A stretch of 64,000 nt of DNA, taken from positions 1,065,302 to 1,129,301 of the forward strand of contig NC_014774.1 in the NCBI RefSeq assembly GCF_000183665.1, given 5' to 3'. This document shows, piece after piece, positions 39,739 to 50,896 of this stretch; the stretch's first letter is position 1, and every line of letters begins with the position of its first letter. The notes beneath the pieces were generated by a model. It did no database searches, was not told the DNA's origin, and worked only from the letters and a program-made list of their open reading frames with translations. Position numbers and translations under genes: made by a program. Source of the DNA: Candidatus Liberibacter solanacearum CLso-ZC1 (GTDB lineage: Bacteria > Pseudomonadota > Alphaproteobacteria > Rhizobiales > Rhizobiaceae).

Positions 39739-42468
39739 TTATTCTTCTTCTGACACATCAATAATATCAGATTCACTAATACGCTCAACTGATACCACTC
39801 TCTCATCCTTCGCAGTAGAAAAAATAACAACTCCCTTTGTAGAACGGCTAGCAATTCTAATATCATTAACAGGAACTCGAATAAGAGTTCCTTTATCAGA
39901 AACTAGTATGATTTGATCCTTATCATTAACGGGAAATGCTGATATCAATGGTCCTATTTCATCCATTTTTGAAGTATCAGTAGCAAGAATACCTTTCCCG
40001 CCACGACTGGAAATACGAAAATCATAAGAAGATGTTCTTTTGCCAAATCCTTTTTCTGATACGGTCAAGATAAATTGTTCTTTTGACTTTAATTCTTTAC
40101 AACGCTCTTCCGAAATCTTCCCTTCAATAGAAGAATCATTTTTAAGAACACCACCTTCATCAATATCACTTGCAATAAGACGACGATGAGAAGCCATATA
40201 CTTCATATAACAAACGCGCTCATCATAATCTGCATCAGCATGGAGAACAATCGCCATAGAGATCACCTGATCATCTTCTGCAAGAACTATTCCCCTTACC
40301 CCCACTGAATTACGCCCTGAAAAAACTCGCACATCAGTAATTGCAAATCGAATACATTGCCCTAACTTAGTAGTTAGTAATACGTCATTTCCCTCCATAC
40401 AGGTTTCAACAGAAAGAATCTCATCCCCTTCATCTAATTTCATAGCAATTTTACCACTACGATTTACCTGAACAAAATCAGAGAGCTTATTACGCCGAAC
40501 ATTTCCAAGTTTAGTAGCAAACACAACATATAAATCACTACAACTCGATTCATCTTCTGGAAGAGGCATAATCGTCGTAATGCGTTCTCCCTGTTGCAGA
40601 GAAAGAATATTAATTAAAGCCTTTCCACGAGATTGAGGGGATCCAATAGGCAAACGCCATACTTTTTCCTTATAAACGAATCCTAAAGACGAAAAAAACA
40701 AAACTGGTGTATGTGTATTCACGATAAACAAATCCGTTACAAAATCTTCATTACGTGTTACTACGCCAGAACGCCCTTTCCCACCGCGACGCTGTGCTCG
40801 ATATAAAGAAAGTGGAACACGCTTGACATATCCAAAATGCGAAACCGTCACAACCATATCTTCTCGCACAATACAATCTTCGTCTTCCATATCCAACAAA
40901 CCATCTACAATCTCTGTCCGACGAGGAGTATCAAGTTCATCTTTAATAAATTTCAATTCTTGTTTGATAATATTCAACAAACGGGATCGTGATGATAGTA
41001 TCTCTAAGCAATCCTTAATTTCTGTACCAAGACTATTCAATTCATCGCGAATATCGTCTCGTCCTAACCCCGTCAGTCGTGCTAAACGAAGTTCTAAAAT
41101 CGCTCTCGTTTGAACTTCTGATAGATACATCTTTCCATCACTATTTATAGTATAGCTGGAATCATCAATAAGATCGATCAAATCTTTAATATCTACAGCA
41201 TTCCAATTTCTCTGCATCAGCTCTCGTCGAGCAGATTCTGGATTTGGAGAAAAACGAATAATACGCACCACTTCATCTAAATTAGAAACAGCAATAGCAA
41301 GACCAACTAAAACATGAGCCCTATCACGTGCCTTGTTCAAAAGATATTTTGTTCTTCTGCCTACAACTTCTTCACGAAAAGCAATAAAATTTTTGAGGAT
41401 TTCTATCAGGGTAAATCGCTCAGGTTTATATCCATTCAAAGCAACCATATTGACGCTGAACAAACTTTGTAAAGAAGTATAGCGGTACAATTGGTTTAAA
41501 ATAACATCAGCAGAAGCACCTCGCTTCAACTCAATGACTACTCTATAACCTTGACGATCTGATTCGTCTCGCAGATCTGATATATCTACTATACGCTTTT
41601 CTCTAACTAACTCAGCAATCTTTTCCAGCATTGCTGATTTATTTACCTGATACGGGATCTCAGTAACGATAATCTTTTCTCGATCACCTTCTGTTTTTTC
41701 TATGTGAGTAACGCCTCGTATTACGATAGATCCTCGACCTGTTGCATAAGCACTTCTAATTCCAGAACGCCCTAAAATGATAGCCCCTGTCGGAAAATCT
41801 GGACCAAGAATAATCTTCATCATATCATCAAGATCAATATCAGGATTATCAATTAAAGCTATACAACCCTCAATCACCTCTCCCAAATTATGGGTGGGAA
41901 TATTCGTCGCCATACCAACGGCTATACCACCAGCACCATTTACAAGTAAGTTAGGAAATTTAGCACAAAGAACAACAGGCTCTTGAAAAGAACCATCATA
42001 GTTAGGACGAAAATCAACTGTATCTTTGCCCAGATCATCCAGCAAAAAATGTGCCGCTTTTTGCAAACGACATTCAGTATACCTTTCCGCTGCCGGAGGA
42101 TCTCCATCAATTGAGCCGAAATTCCCCTGCCCTTCAATCAACAATAAACGCAATGACCAATCCTGTGCCATACGTGCCAAAGCATCGTAAATCGCAGCAT
42201 TACCGTGTGGATGGTATTTACCCATCACTTCTCCAGAAATACGCGCACACTTCACATATTTCTTATTCCACTCTACCCCCATCTGCATCATACCAAAAAG
42301 TATACGACGATGGACAGATTTTAAACCATCTCGCAAATCAGGTATAGCACGGCCTAAAATGACATTTATTGCATAGGTAAGGTAAGAATTTTGCATTTCC
42401 TCAACTATCGAAACAGAAGTTATGCCCTTCTCACCCTCTTCATCATTGGGTACAATATGCTCGGTCAA
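39739..42468 (-). CDS. gyrA: DNA gyrase subunit A
   Basis: Breakage-rejoining subunit of gyrase. 909 aa. Seen: AINVILGRAIPDLRDGLKSV near the start, KKYVKCARISGEVMGKYHPHG, the quinolone region HPHGNAAIYDALARMAQ, the catalytic Tyr in AERYTECRL (~130), and six C-terminal beta-pinwheel repeats including a GyrA-box-like QRRGGKGRSG. The start is TTG at 42468 (MTEHIVPN), with AAGGA 12 nt upstream. Followed by a strong terminator. Confidence 0.97.
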   Translation of the reverse strand: MTEHIVPNDEEGEKGITSVSIVEEMQNSYLTYAINVILGRAIPDLRDGLKSVHRRILFGMMQMGVEWNKKYVKCARISGEVMGKYHPHGNAAIYDALARMAQDWSLRLLLIEGQGNFGSIDGDPPAAERYTECRLQKAAHFLLDDLGKDTVDFRPNYDGSFQEPVVLCAKFPNLLVNGAGGIAVGMATNIPTHNLGEVIEGCIALIDNPDIDLDDMMKIILGPDFPTGAIILGRSGIRSAYATGRGSIVIRGVTHIEKTEGDREKIIVTEIPYQVNKSAMLEKIAELVREKRIVDISDLRDESDRQGYRVVIELKRGASADVILNQLYRYTSLQSLFSVNMVALNGYKPERFTLIEILKNFIAFREEVVGRRTKYLLNKARDRAHVLVGLAIAVSNLDEVVRIIRFSPNPESARRELMQRNWNAVDIKDLIDLIDDSSYTINSDGKMYLSEVQTRAILELRLARLTGLGRDDIRDELNSLGTEIKDCLEILSSRSRLLNIIKQELKFIKDELDTPRRTEIVDGLLDMEDEDCIVREDMVVTVSHFGYVKRVPLSLYRAQRRGGKGRSGVVTRNEDFVTDLFIVNTHTPVLFFSSLGFVYKEKVWRLPIGSPQSRGKALINILSLQQGERITTIMPLPEDESSCSDLYVVFATKLGNVRRNKLSDFVQVNRSGKIAMKLDEGDEILSVETCMEGNDVLLTTKLGQCIRFAITDVRVFSGRNSVGVRGIVLAEDDQVISMAIVLHADADYDERVCYMKYMASHRRLIASDIDEGGVLKNDSSIEGKISEERCKELKSKEQFILTVSEKGFGKRTSSYDFRISSRGGKGILATDTSKMDEIGPLISAFPVNDKDQIILVSDKGTLIRVPVNDIRIASRSTKGVVIFSTAKDERVVSVERISESDIIDVSEEE

Positions 42469-42605
42469 TGGATTTTACGATCCTTCTATAAAAATTTTAA
42501 CACACATTACTGTACTAGATAGCTCTCGTACAATTTAAAATTAGACATTAAAAACCTCAAGTTAGAGATTAGATTCACTAAACCCTACTCCTCTTGATGG
42601 GATTA

Positions 42606-43073
42606 CTAAAATGGAATCTCATCGTCAAGATCATCAGAGAATACATTATCTTTTGATAGAGATGAATAGCGATTTTCAACAATATTGTCCTTAGAATTGT
42701 CGTTGTTCTCTTGATTCCCTTGAGGAGAATCTTTACGCCCATCTAACATAACCATATTACGCATAATAATCTCAGTTGTATAGCGAGTATTACCAGATTG
42801 GTCTTGCCACTTTCGAGTTTGAATCGAACCTTCTATATAAACTTTAGAACCCTTTTTAAGATATTGTTCAACTACTTTTCCAAGTTCTTCAACAAAAACA
42901 ACGACAGAATGCCATTCCGTTTTCTCACGACGTTCACCTGTAACACGATCTTTCCAATTTTCAGAAGTAGCAACACGAATATTGACAATTCTACGCCCAT
43001 CTTGTGTATGCCGTACATCTGGATCTGCTCCGAGATTTCCTATCAAAATAACTTTATTGACACTTGCCACCAT
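42606..43073 (-). CDS. ssb: Single-stranded DNA-binding protein
   Basis: Tetrameric SSB for replication and repair. 155 aa. OB fold with [40 protein letters not shown] and [20 protein letters not shown]; a short disordered linker (~115-145), and the acidic tail DDLDDEIPF that binds partner proteins. It is transcribed away from uvrA, which starts about 210 bp upstream. Confidence 0.97.
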   Translation of the reverse strand: MVASVNKVILIGNLGADPDVRHTQDGRRIVNIRVATSENWKDRVTGERREKTEWHSVVVFVEELGKVVEQYLKKGSKVYIEGSIQTRKWQDQSGNTRYTTEIIMRNMVMLDGRKDSPQGNQENNDNSKDNIVENRYSSLSKDNVFSDDLDDEIPF

Positions 43074-43280
43074 TTATCAAACACCCCTACGCCTCAATTA
43101 TTTATATAATTGGATACAAAACCTCTGCAGACAAAGATCTACATCTACTCTACAAATGCGAATCAATATAGTCTATTCTCCTTTATTCATATATTCTATT
43201 GTTCTATACTACCTTATACCAAGAATAAACAATTCATTGTACCGCTATTTTTCATCTAATTAAAGACTCTATCAAACATA

Positions 43281-46160
43281 ATGTGCAAAATCAAAAACAT
43301 TTCTATTCACGGCGCTCGTGAACATAATCTTCAAAACATTAGCATAGAACTACCACGAAACAAATTAATTGTCATAACTGGCGTTTCTGGATCAGGAAAA
43401 TCTTCTCTAGCTTTCGACACAATTCACGCTGAAGGACAAAGACGTTATATAGAAAGCCTTTCTACATATGCACGGCAATTTTTAGGAACTATCAAAAAAC
43501 CAGACGTAGACCGCATTGATGGCTTATCTCCTACAATCTCTATCGAACAAAAAAATACATCGCATAATCCACGATCCACCGTTGGAACTATAACCGAAAT
43601 TCACGATTATCTTCGATTATTATTCGCACGGATAGGTATTCCTCATTCTCCCACAACAGGCTTACCTATAGAAAAACAAACTGTCAGCCAGATGGCTGAT
43701 CGTATTCTTACCTTTGAACAAGGAACTCGCATGTACATGCTTGCTCCTATCGTACGCAATCGCAAAGGAGAATATAAAAAAGAATTAGCCGCTCTACTAA
43801 AACAGGGATTTCAAAGAATTAAAATTGATGGGGAATTTTATCAGATATCTGATGCACCCAATCTTGATAAAAAATATAAACACAATATTGAAGTGGTTGT
43901 AGATCGTATTGTTATTCATGAAAACATCCGCGATAGAATCGTCAACAGTCTAAAAACTTGCTTGCAACTGGCTAATGGTTTGTGTATTGCCGAAATTATT
44001 GATTCTTCTCAAAGTTGTGATAAAAAAACACCCGACGATATGAATCATTCCACTCCTCAGAACATTCTTTTTTCTGAAAAAGTTGCATGCCCTGTATCAG
44101 GATTTAGCATTGCAGAAATAGAACCTCGTATTTTTTCTTTTAACAATCCAGCAGGCGCTTGTCATCATTGCGACGGCTTGGGAATAAGCCAAAAAATAGA
44201 CGAAAACCTTATAATACCCAATCCAAAATTAGCCTTACATAATGGCGCTATTGCACCTTGGTCTACTCCTCTATCCGAATATCACACCAAAATCCTTACT
44301 ACTCTGGGCGAAGAATTAGGATTTTCCCTCAGCGATAGATGGTGTAATATATCTGAAGAAATTCAAAAAATACTTCTTTATGGCACGAAGAAGAACGATA
44401 CCATTCCCTCTCTTAATAAAAAATCTTCCCACACCAATTGTTGTTTCAAAGGAATCATTCCAACATTAGAACAACGTTGGAATAAAGAAGATTCAGCGTT
44501 TTTCCAAGAAATAATTCAACGCTATATGTCATCATCTCCTTGCCCAGCCTGTAATGGATATCGCCTTAAAAGCGAAGCCTTTGCTATAAAAATCAATGGA
44601 AAGCATATCGGAGAAATAACCGATATGTCCATCAAAAAAGTACAAATTTGGTTTGAGAAACTACCTGCTCAAATCTCACAAAAAGCCAATAAAATTGCCG
44701 AATCTATTCTTGAAGAAATTCAGAAAAGAATCCGTTTTCTTGTGGAAATAGGGCTGGATTATTTAACTTTATCCCGCAATTCTAATATGTTGTCAAATGG
44801 AGAAAGTCAGCGCATACGCCTTGCATCTCAAATAGGATCTGGATTAACCGGGGTTCTTTATGTATTAGACGAACCCTCCATAGGATTGCACCAACGCGAC
44901 AATGCTAAACTGATCAATACTCTCAAACATCTTCGCGATACAGGCAATACTGTGATTGTTGTTGAGCATGATGAAGAAACCATGCTTGCTGCCGATCATA
45001 TTGTCGATATAGGCCCTGATGCAGGAGTCAATGGAGGAAATATTGTAGCCGAAGGCTCACCTTCTCAAATTATAGCACATCCAACTTCTCTGACTGGAAA
45101 GTATATGTCAGGGGAAATGAAAATAAAAATACCTCAAAAAAGACGCCAACATAATCCAAATAAAATGATACATGTTATCAATGCACGAAGCAATAATCTG
45201 AAAAATATTACAGCTTCTATTCCTATTGGATTATTTACTGCAATTACCGGAATATCTGGAGGAGGAAAATCCACTTTTCTCATATCCACTTTATACAAAG
45301 CCGCTGCACGCCTTATTATGGGAGCTAAATACAATCCCGGAATCTATGACCGTATTGATGGGCTTGAATATATTGATAAAGTCGTTAACATCAATCAATC
45401 TCCGATCGGTCATACACCTCGTTCTAATCCAGCCACTTATGTAGGAGCCTTCACACCAATTCGCGATTGGTTTAGCAATCTACCAGAATCCAAAGCCCTT
45501 GGATATAAAGCAGGATGTTTCTCTTTCAATGTCAAAGGAGGAAGATGTGAGGTTTGCGAAGGCAATGGTGTCATCAAAATTGCAATGCACTTTCTCCCAG
45601 ATGTATACATCACGTGCGATATATGTCAGGGAAAACGCTATAATCCTGAAACCCTAAATATATGTTTTAAAGGAAAATCAATAGCCGACATTCTCGCAAT
45701 GACGGTTGAAGAAAGTGTGGACTTTTTCACCACCATTCCCGCAATACACAATAAATTAAAGACCCTCAAAGAGGTGGGGCTGGGATATATAAAAATTGGA
45801 CAATCAGCAAACACCTTGTCGGGAGGAGAATCACAGCGTGTTAAACTCGCCAAAGAACTTTCAAAACAAGCAACAGGAAACACTCTCTACATCTTAGATG
45901 AACCAACCACTGGACTGCATTATCATGACATAGCTAAACTACTAGATATTTTGCATACACTCGTTGAGAGAGGAAACTCAATCATTGTTATTGAACATAA
46001 TTTGGAAGTCATCAAAACAGCTGATTGGATTTTAGATTTCGGACCTGAAGGAGGAGACAATGGTGGCAAAATCATTGCATCTGGAACTCCAGAAGATATT
46101 GCCAAAGAAGCATCTTCATATACCGGAAAATTTCTCAAATCAATTCTCAAAGAGAAATAA
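43281..46160 (+). CDS. uvrA: Excinuclease ABC subunit A
   Basis: Damage-sensing ATPase of nucleotide excision repair. 959 aa. Seen: first Walker [11 protein letters not shown], zinc region [29 protein letters not shown] signature [16 protein letters not shown], Walker [13 protein letters not shown]; second Walker [10 protein letters not shown], zinc finger [17 protein letters not shown], signature [15 protein letters not shown] and [12 protein letters not shown]. No obvious SOS box in the upstream 207 bp. Complete. Confidence 0.98.
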   Translation: MCKIKNISIHGAREHNLQNISIELPRNKLIVITGVSGSGKSSLAFDTIHAEGQRRYIESLSTYARQFLGTIKKPDVDRIDGLSPTISIEQKNTSHNPRSTVGTITEIHDYLRLLFARIGIPHSPTTGLPIEKQTVSQMADRILTFEQGTRMYMLAPIVRNRKGEYKKELAALLKQGFQRIKIDGEFYQISDAPNLDKKYKHNIEVVVDRIVIHENIRDRIVNSLKTCLQLANGLCIAEIIDSSQSCDKKTPDDMNHSTPQNILFSEKVACPVSGFSIAEIEPRIFSFNNPAGACHHCDGLGISQKIDENLIIPNPKLALHNGAIAPWSTPLSEYHTKILTTLGEELGFSLSDRWCNISEEIQKILLYGTKKNDTIPSLNKKSSHTNCCFKGIIPTLEQRWNKEDSAFFQEIIQRYMSSSPCPACNGYRLKSEAFAIKINGKHIGEITDMSIKKVQIWFEKLPAQISQKANKIAESILEEIQKRIRFLVEIGLDYLTLSRNSNMLSNGESQRIRLASQIGSGLTGVLYVLDEPSIGLHQRDNAKLINTLKHLRDTGNTVIVVEHDEETMLAADHIVDIGPDAGVNGGNIVAEGSPSQIIAHPTSLTGKYMSGEMKIKIPQKRRQHNPNKMIHVINARSNNLKNITASIPIGLFTAITGISGGGKSTFLISTLYKAAARLIMGAKYNPGIYDRIDGLEYIDKVVNINQSPIGHTPRSNPATYVGAFTPIRDWFSNLPESKALGYKAGCFSFNVKGGRCEVCEGNGVIKIAMHFLPDVYITCDICQGKRYNPETLNICFKGKSIADILAMTVEESVDFFTTIPAIHNKLKTLKEVGLGYIKIGQSANTLSGGESQRVKLAKELSKQATGNTLYILDEPTTGLHYHDIAKLLDILHTLVERGNSIIVIEHNLEVIKTADWILDFGPEGGDNGGKIIASGTPEDIAKEASSYTGKFLKSILKEK

Positions 46161-47104
46161 TAACACGTTCAAGCATATTAAACTCAATGAATAACACTGT
46201 ACTAACCCCCTTGCCAAATCAATAATTGATTCTGCTAACTCGTTTTTCTTTTTATCAATACGTAGTACATCCGCTTTGGATTTCTTTTTAAACCTCTCAG
46301 ATCTCCCTTGAGATTTTCATTCTTTTTATTATCATTATCGTTTAACGGATTATTTTTACTTGATCAATAGAGGTAGAAGAATCGGGAGTTGTATTTGAGG
46401 GAGTATTTGATTCTACTTTATTTTTGACGGCATTATTCGTCATACCATATTTGAAATCGTCTTGACGTTGTTCGGAAGAGCCAGAAAAATTTCTCTAATT
46501 TATTAAGATATATCACCCTCTCTCATAGTGCTCTCCTTTATTTTCATCTCATTGTTTCATTCCCATAAAGCGGAAAAGGTTATTTTTTATTTTCCAGAAT
46601 AAGACGAAGACTTTTCTTTCGACTGATATAAAAATGCACTTAACATATTTTTTCCTTTCGAATAATTGTCTCAGTCTTTACGATCTACTTGCTTTGCAAG
46701 CAGCATAATATTTTACTTTCATCTTTTTAAAAGATGATAACCCTTTGTATTGCGATGGTCGCAAACTTTTCAAATATATCCTCATCCCTTAAGATACTTG
46801 GTAAAATATCTCATTGACTTAAATAATTCGGATGAGTATTTTGTATTTGATTATCTCATAAAATTACACATTTTATATTCTATAGAATATTAGTTACGGC
46901 AGCCAAAAATAATAATACCCGAAATGCGTATGAAGAATATTTCAAGTATCATTATTTATTATGGCACAATGATAGGATGAACGTTTTTAAGAACCTTTTT
47001 GAAAATAAAAGATAATATGCATATCAATCCCCTAAAGAAGAAAGGATTGCAAAAGATTATTTTATCATTACCTCATTACTAAAAATCTAGAAGGAACGTG
47101 TAAA
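46161..47104. other. Spacer between uvrA and glnA-like gene
   Basis: About 0.94 kb with no intact gene. A small decayed frame lies on the minus strand at 46300-46526 (see separate entry). Short hairpins such as CATCTTTT-T-AAAAGATG occur around 46730-46747. Confidence 0.45.
46300..46526 (-). pseudogene. Decayed small hydrophilic gene
   Basis: The ATG at 46526 follows a good site (AAAGGAG, 6 nt) but the frame stops after seven codons. A later frame reads NFSGSSEQRQDDFKYGMTNN, AVKNKVESNTPSNTTPDSST and continues after another shift as NPLNDNDNKKNENLKGDLRG. The Ser/Thr/Asn-rich pattern may be chance in AT-rich DNA, but the good ribosome site and long open frames argue for a decayed gene. No family. 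Confidence 0.3.
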
Positions 47105-48493
47105 ATGGTTGATGACGCTACCTCTATCATCCAAAAAATACAACAAGAAAACGTAAAATTTATTGATTTTCGTTTTACCGATTTACAAGGAAAATTTCAC
47201 CATATATCAATGGACGCTTCCCTATTCAATGAAGAACTTCTTCTTAATGGCATCATGTTTGATAGCTCTTCTATCGCCGGATGGCACTCTCAAAACCCCG
47301 ATTTACTCTTAATTCCCGATATAGAAACAATCCACATAGATCCATTTTATGCACAATCAACCATGATCTTCATTTGCAATGTGTATGATCCTATCACTCT
47401 GCAGCCCTATAATCGCGATCCTCGCTATACGACCAAAAAAGCGATAGAATACCTCAAGAAAAAAGAGATCGGTGATACATTATTACTCGGGATAAAAACC
47501 GATTGTTTTATATTTGACAACGTTCATTATACAGTTTCACCCACTGAATCAGGATTTACATTGGAATCTACCGAATTTGCAAATAACGGCAAAAATAAAG
47601 GACACTACTCCAATGCAAAAAGTGGTTATACACTTCCTCCACAAGATAAATCACATGATATGCGATCAGAAATTGTAAGTGCCTTAAATAATATAGGGGT
47701 TCAAATTACTAAATATCACAATCAAGCCAATAATGCTCAGCATTCATTCAATTTACAGCACGAATCATTGTTACGCTCTTCTGATAACCTTCAAAAATAT
47801 AAATATGCCGTTCATCAGGTAGCCAATTCATATTGCAAAACTGCTACTTTCATGCCCAAACCTATCGATAATAACAATGGTTCGGGTATGCATCTTAGTA
47901 TGTCAATTCGAAAAGAAGATATGCCAGTTTTTGCAGGAGATGAATGTAAAGGATTATCCAAGACATGCCTTTATTATATAGGAGGTATTATCAAACATGC
48001 GAAAGCCCTTAATGCCTTAACAAATGCCTCAACTAATTCCTATAAACGCCTATTGACTTGCTGTCAATCACCAGTGCAACTTGTTTATTCCACTCACAAT
48101 CGCTCAGCATCTTGTCGTATCCCATATGCAAAAAAAGCAGATGACCAACACATTGAAATTAGATTTCCCGACCTGACCGCCAACCCTTACCTTGCTCCCG
48201 CAGCAATCCTCATGGCAGGATTAGATGGAATTGCAAATAAAATTCATCCTGGAAAACCAATGGATAAAAATATTAACGAACTTTCTTCTGAAGGAAAAAA
48301 GACAATACCCAGAATATGCTATTCGTTACGAGAAGCCTTAGAAAATCTCGATAATGATAGAGAATTCTTAAAAAAAGGAAATGTTTTTGATGATGATCAA
48401 ATTGATGCGTTTATCAAAATCAAAATGAAAGAGGTACTTCGATTAGAACAAAGCCCCTCTCCTGTTGAATTTGAAATGTATTATTCAATATGA
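47105..48493 (+). CDS. Glutamine synthetase-like protein lacking catalytic residues
   Basis: 462 aa, same length and fold as type I glutamine synthetase, with a clear C-terminal half (KTATFMPKPIDNNNGSGMH, NALTNASTNSYKRL, NRSASCRIPY, IEIRFPDLTANPYLAPAA). Residues that bind metal and ammonia are replaced: the EPEFF Glu pair is Lys131 and Asp133 (GIKTDCF); HHE is Tyr-His-Asn (YHNQ, Asn206); the QNE Glu is Ser214 (AQHSF); the flap Glu of YEAPV is Gln (CQSPV). The adenylylation Tyr of KNLYDL is missing (KNINEL). The early Asp in MFDSSSIAGW is kept. Expected to be inactive as a ligase. AAGGA 9 nt before the ATG. A true glnA would have to lie elsewhere. Alternative: a regulatory or gamma-glutamyl-type paralogue. 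Confidence 0.88.
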   Translation: MVDDATSIIQKIQQENVKFIDFRFTDLQGKFHHISMDASLFNEELLLNGIMFDSSSIAGWHSQNPDLLLIPDIETIHIDPFYAQSTMIFICNVYDPITLQPYNRDPRYTTKKAIEYLKKKEIGDTLLLGIKTDCFIFDNVHYTVSPTESGFTLESTEFANNGKNKGHYSNAKSGYTLPPQDKSHDMRSEIVSALNNIGVQITKYHNQANNAQHSFNLQHESLLRSSDNLQKYKYAVHQVANSYCKTATFMPKPIDNNNGSGMHLSMSIRKEDMPVFAGDECKGLSKTCLYYIGGIIKHAKALNALTNASTNSYKRLLTCCQSPVQLVYSTHNRSASCRIPYAKKADDQHIEIRFPDLTANPYLAPAAILMAGLDGIANKIHPGKPMDKNINELSSEGKKTIPRICYSLREALENLDNDREFLKKGNVFDDDQIDAFIKIKMKEVLRLEQSPSPVEFEMYYSI

Positions 48494-48859
48494 AGTGTAT
48501 AATGTCGCCTAAAGAACAAAAAACCTCTTATCTAGCCCATACTATCGCACAAGCATGTTTAAAAAAGACGTAGATCGAAATCCAAAGACCGTCGATATCC
48601 ATATCTTTCTTCCAATCCTTTTCTTCTATATTCTAGCGAGATGGAGTGAATGAATGTATCAAGGAAAATATGATTATTTTGATCTTCAAGATCTCTGCTA
48701 GATGTAAAACATAAAAGGAAGAAGAGAACAACGCGTCAATAAAAACAGGATAATCTCTACCTTTTTCTTTTTATACATCATCTTTAATTGTCGAATTTAT
48801 ATGTCATATCACTAAAAAAACAATAATCTCTCAAAAGATCGGGGGAAAAAACTAATTTT
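48494..48859. other. Spacer between glnA-like gene and dnaG
   Basis: Convergent 3' ends. No gene seen and no strong terminator stem recognised. Confidence 0.4.
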
Positions 48860-50812
48860 TTAAACGCGTCCTGACATTTTACCAAAGCCTTCTATTATGG
48901 CTTCTTGACATTCGATGGTGTTAATTTGAATATGAATATCGTTCAAGATAGATATCAGGGTAGTGGTCTTTTTTTCTTCTCCCTGCTCAGTCATTTGAGC
49001 AATTTGCTTTTCAAGATCCGCTTTTTGACGTGATAACAACCGAAAACGCTTATATAATGCTACAGCTTGTTGGTAACCTTGACGAACATCAACAATATCT
49101 GCTTCAGCAGTTGCACTCCATAACCCTGCATCACGAACTTGTTTGTCAAGCCGTTGTAATAATTCGCCAAAACCACGTGTACAAAGTTTTTGATTTATTT
49201 CTTCACGTGAAAAATCTTTCTGAACTACAAACTCACTAAACAAAAAAGACCACATTTTTTGCAATTCACTATTATCATAGCTGATATCAGTCAATTCATA
49301 ACATTGTTCTTGCAAAATCTTTGGATGATTAATCAAAGTCAATAGCAAAGCCGCTTCTCGCAAAGATGGTTTTTTAGAATTCTTACCCTTTACAAGAGAG
49401 GATTGCATTAATCGTTGCGAAGGTCCTGCTTTATCTCTATATTTTACCTTTTTCCCCCAATATTGACCATGACCATATGAAGAATGTGGTCTTGGATTGG
49501 TCTGGAATAAATGATGAAGACGCTCTTGTATAGATTTAAAATAATAATAACGCAATTTTTGATCTGTAATGCGATCAAGACAATTTTTAAGACGTCCTTC
49601 TAATTCAGCACGTGCATCAGGCGTTTCAAAAGAATGATATTCCGTTTCACGCTTCCACAGAACATCTACTAATGGAACTGATTCCAGAATAAGTTTTTCA
49701 AAAGCTATTTTACCATAGCGTTGCACAAAACTGTCTGGATCTTCTCCTTCCGATAATAAAATAAAATTCACACTGTTCCCAATGGATAAATGAGATAATA
49801 CAAGATCAACAGCTTTATAGGCAGCACGTAATCCAGGATCATCACCATCAAAACATAAAACCACACGAGGAGATAATTTCCATAGAAGACGTAATTGATC
49901 TTCTGTTAAAGAAGTTCCAAGAGAAGATACAACGTTTTGTATACCAGCTTGATGCAAGGAAACAACATCCATATAGCCTTCGACAAGAACGATGAAAGAA
50001 GAGCTTTGCTTTTGTACGTCTTGTCTTATTGATCTTTGACGATAATTGAGAGCTCCAAAAAAGTTATAAAGATTTTTTCCCTTGTGAAAAAGAATTGTTT
50101 CTGGTGAGTTAAGATATTTTATATTGTCCCCTTTTGAGAGAGAACGCCCCCCAAAAGCAATGCCTTGCCCTCTTGAAGACAAGATAGGGAAAATAAGCCG
50201 ATCTCGAAATCTATCATACGGTGTAGTAATATTATCTCCGTGAATCAAAAGACCTGCTTCAATAATTTTTTCTTGGGTAAAACCTTTTGTATGAAGATAT
50301 TCCTCTAAAGAGTGACGACTATCTGGAGCATAGCCTAACTTAAATGTCTCTATGGAATGAGAGTTTATTCCACGTTTATCTAGATAATAACGCAAGCGCT
50401 TATTATCATTATTTTTTAAAGATTGGTGGAAAAAATCTGCAGCTATATCTATAAGCTGTATTAAACTTGTTTGTTTTTTTTGTTTTTTATCTAGGATAGG
50501 ATCGAAAGTTGGCAATGAAACCCCTGCTATTACAGCCAATTTTTGCACAGATTCGATAAAAGAACATCCCAATAATGTAGACAAAAAAGTCAGATGATTA
50601 CCAGTTGCATGACAACTGAAACAATAATACACCCCTTTTCTATCATCGCAATGAAAGCTTGGATTTTTTTCATTATGGAATGGACAACAAGACCAATAAT
50701 CACCTTTTACAGCATTAGTCTTTTTGCGATCCCAATTAACATGCTGACCAATGAGATGAGAAATAGGGGTACGAATCAAAAGATCATCTATAAAATCATG
50801 AGGATAATGCAT
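48860..50812 (-). CDS. dnaG: DNA primase
   Basis: Makes RNA primers for replication. 650 aa. Seen: CHC2 zinc finger (C43, H46, C64, C67 in CPFHNEK and YYCFSCHATG), RFRDRLIFPI, TOPRIM with VLVEGYMDVV and VLCFDGDDPGLRAAYK, and a C-terminal helicase-binding domain. Followed, on the same strand, 85 nt upstream, by dnaE; no sigma factor gene follows, unlike in many relatives where rpoD is near dnaG. Confidence 0.97.
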   Translation of the reverse strand: MHYPHDFIDDLLIRTPISHLIGQHVNWDRKKTNAVKGDYWSCCPFHNEKNPSFHCDDRKGVYYCFSCHATGNHLTFLSTLLGCSFIESVQKLAVIAGVSLPTFDPILDKKQKKQTSLIQLIDIAADFFHQSLKNNDNKRLRYYLDKRGINSHSIETFKLGYAPDSRHSLEEYLHTKGFTQEKIIEAGLLIHGDNITTPYDRFRDRLIFPILSSRGQGIAFGGRSLSKGDNIKYLNSPETILFHKGKNLYNFFGALNYRQRSIRQDVQKQSSSFIVLVEGYMDVVSLHQAGIQNVVSSLGTSLTEDQLRLLWKLSPRVVLCFDGDDPGLRAAYKAVDLVLSHLSIGNSVNFILLSEGEDPDSFVQRYGKIAFEKLILESVPLVDVLWKRETEYHSFETPDARAELEGRLKNCLDRITDQKLRYYYFKSIQERLHHLFQTNPRPHSSYGHGQYWGKKVKYRDKAGPSQRLMQSSLVKGKNSKKPSLREAALLLTLINHPKILQEQCYELTDISYDNSELQKMWSFLFSEFVVQKDFSREEINQKLCTRGFGELLQRLDKQVRDAGLWSATAEADIVDVRQGYQQAVALYKRFRLLSRQKADLEKQIAQMTEQGEEKKTTTLISILNDIHIQINTIECQEAIIEGFGKMSGRV

Positions 50813-50896
50813 ATTTATATCTACTTTTATGGAATAAAATTATTTTTGCTCTATTCCAAAATATCAAGATAGTATCGTGGAAAACAATTTTTATGT

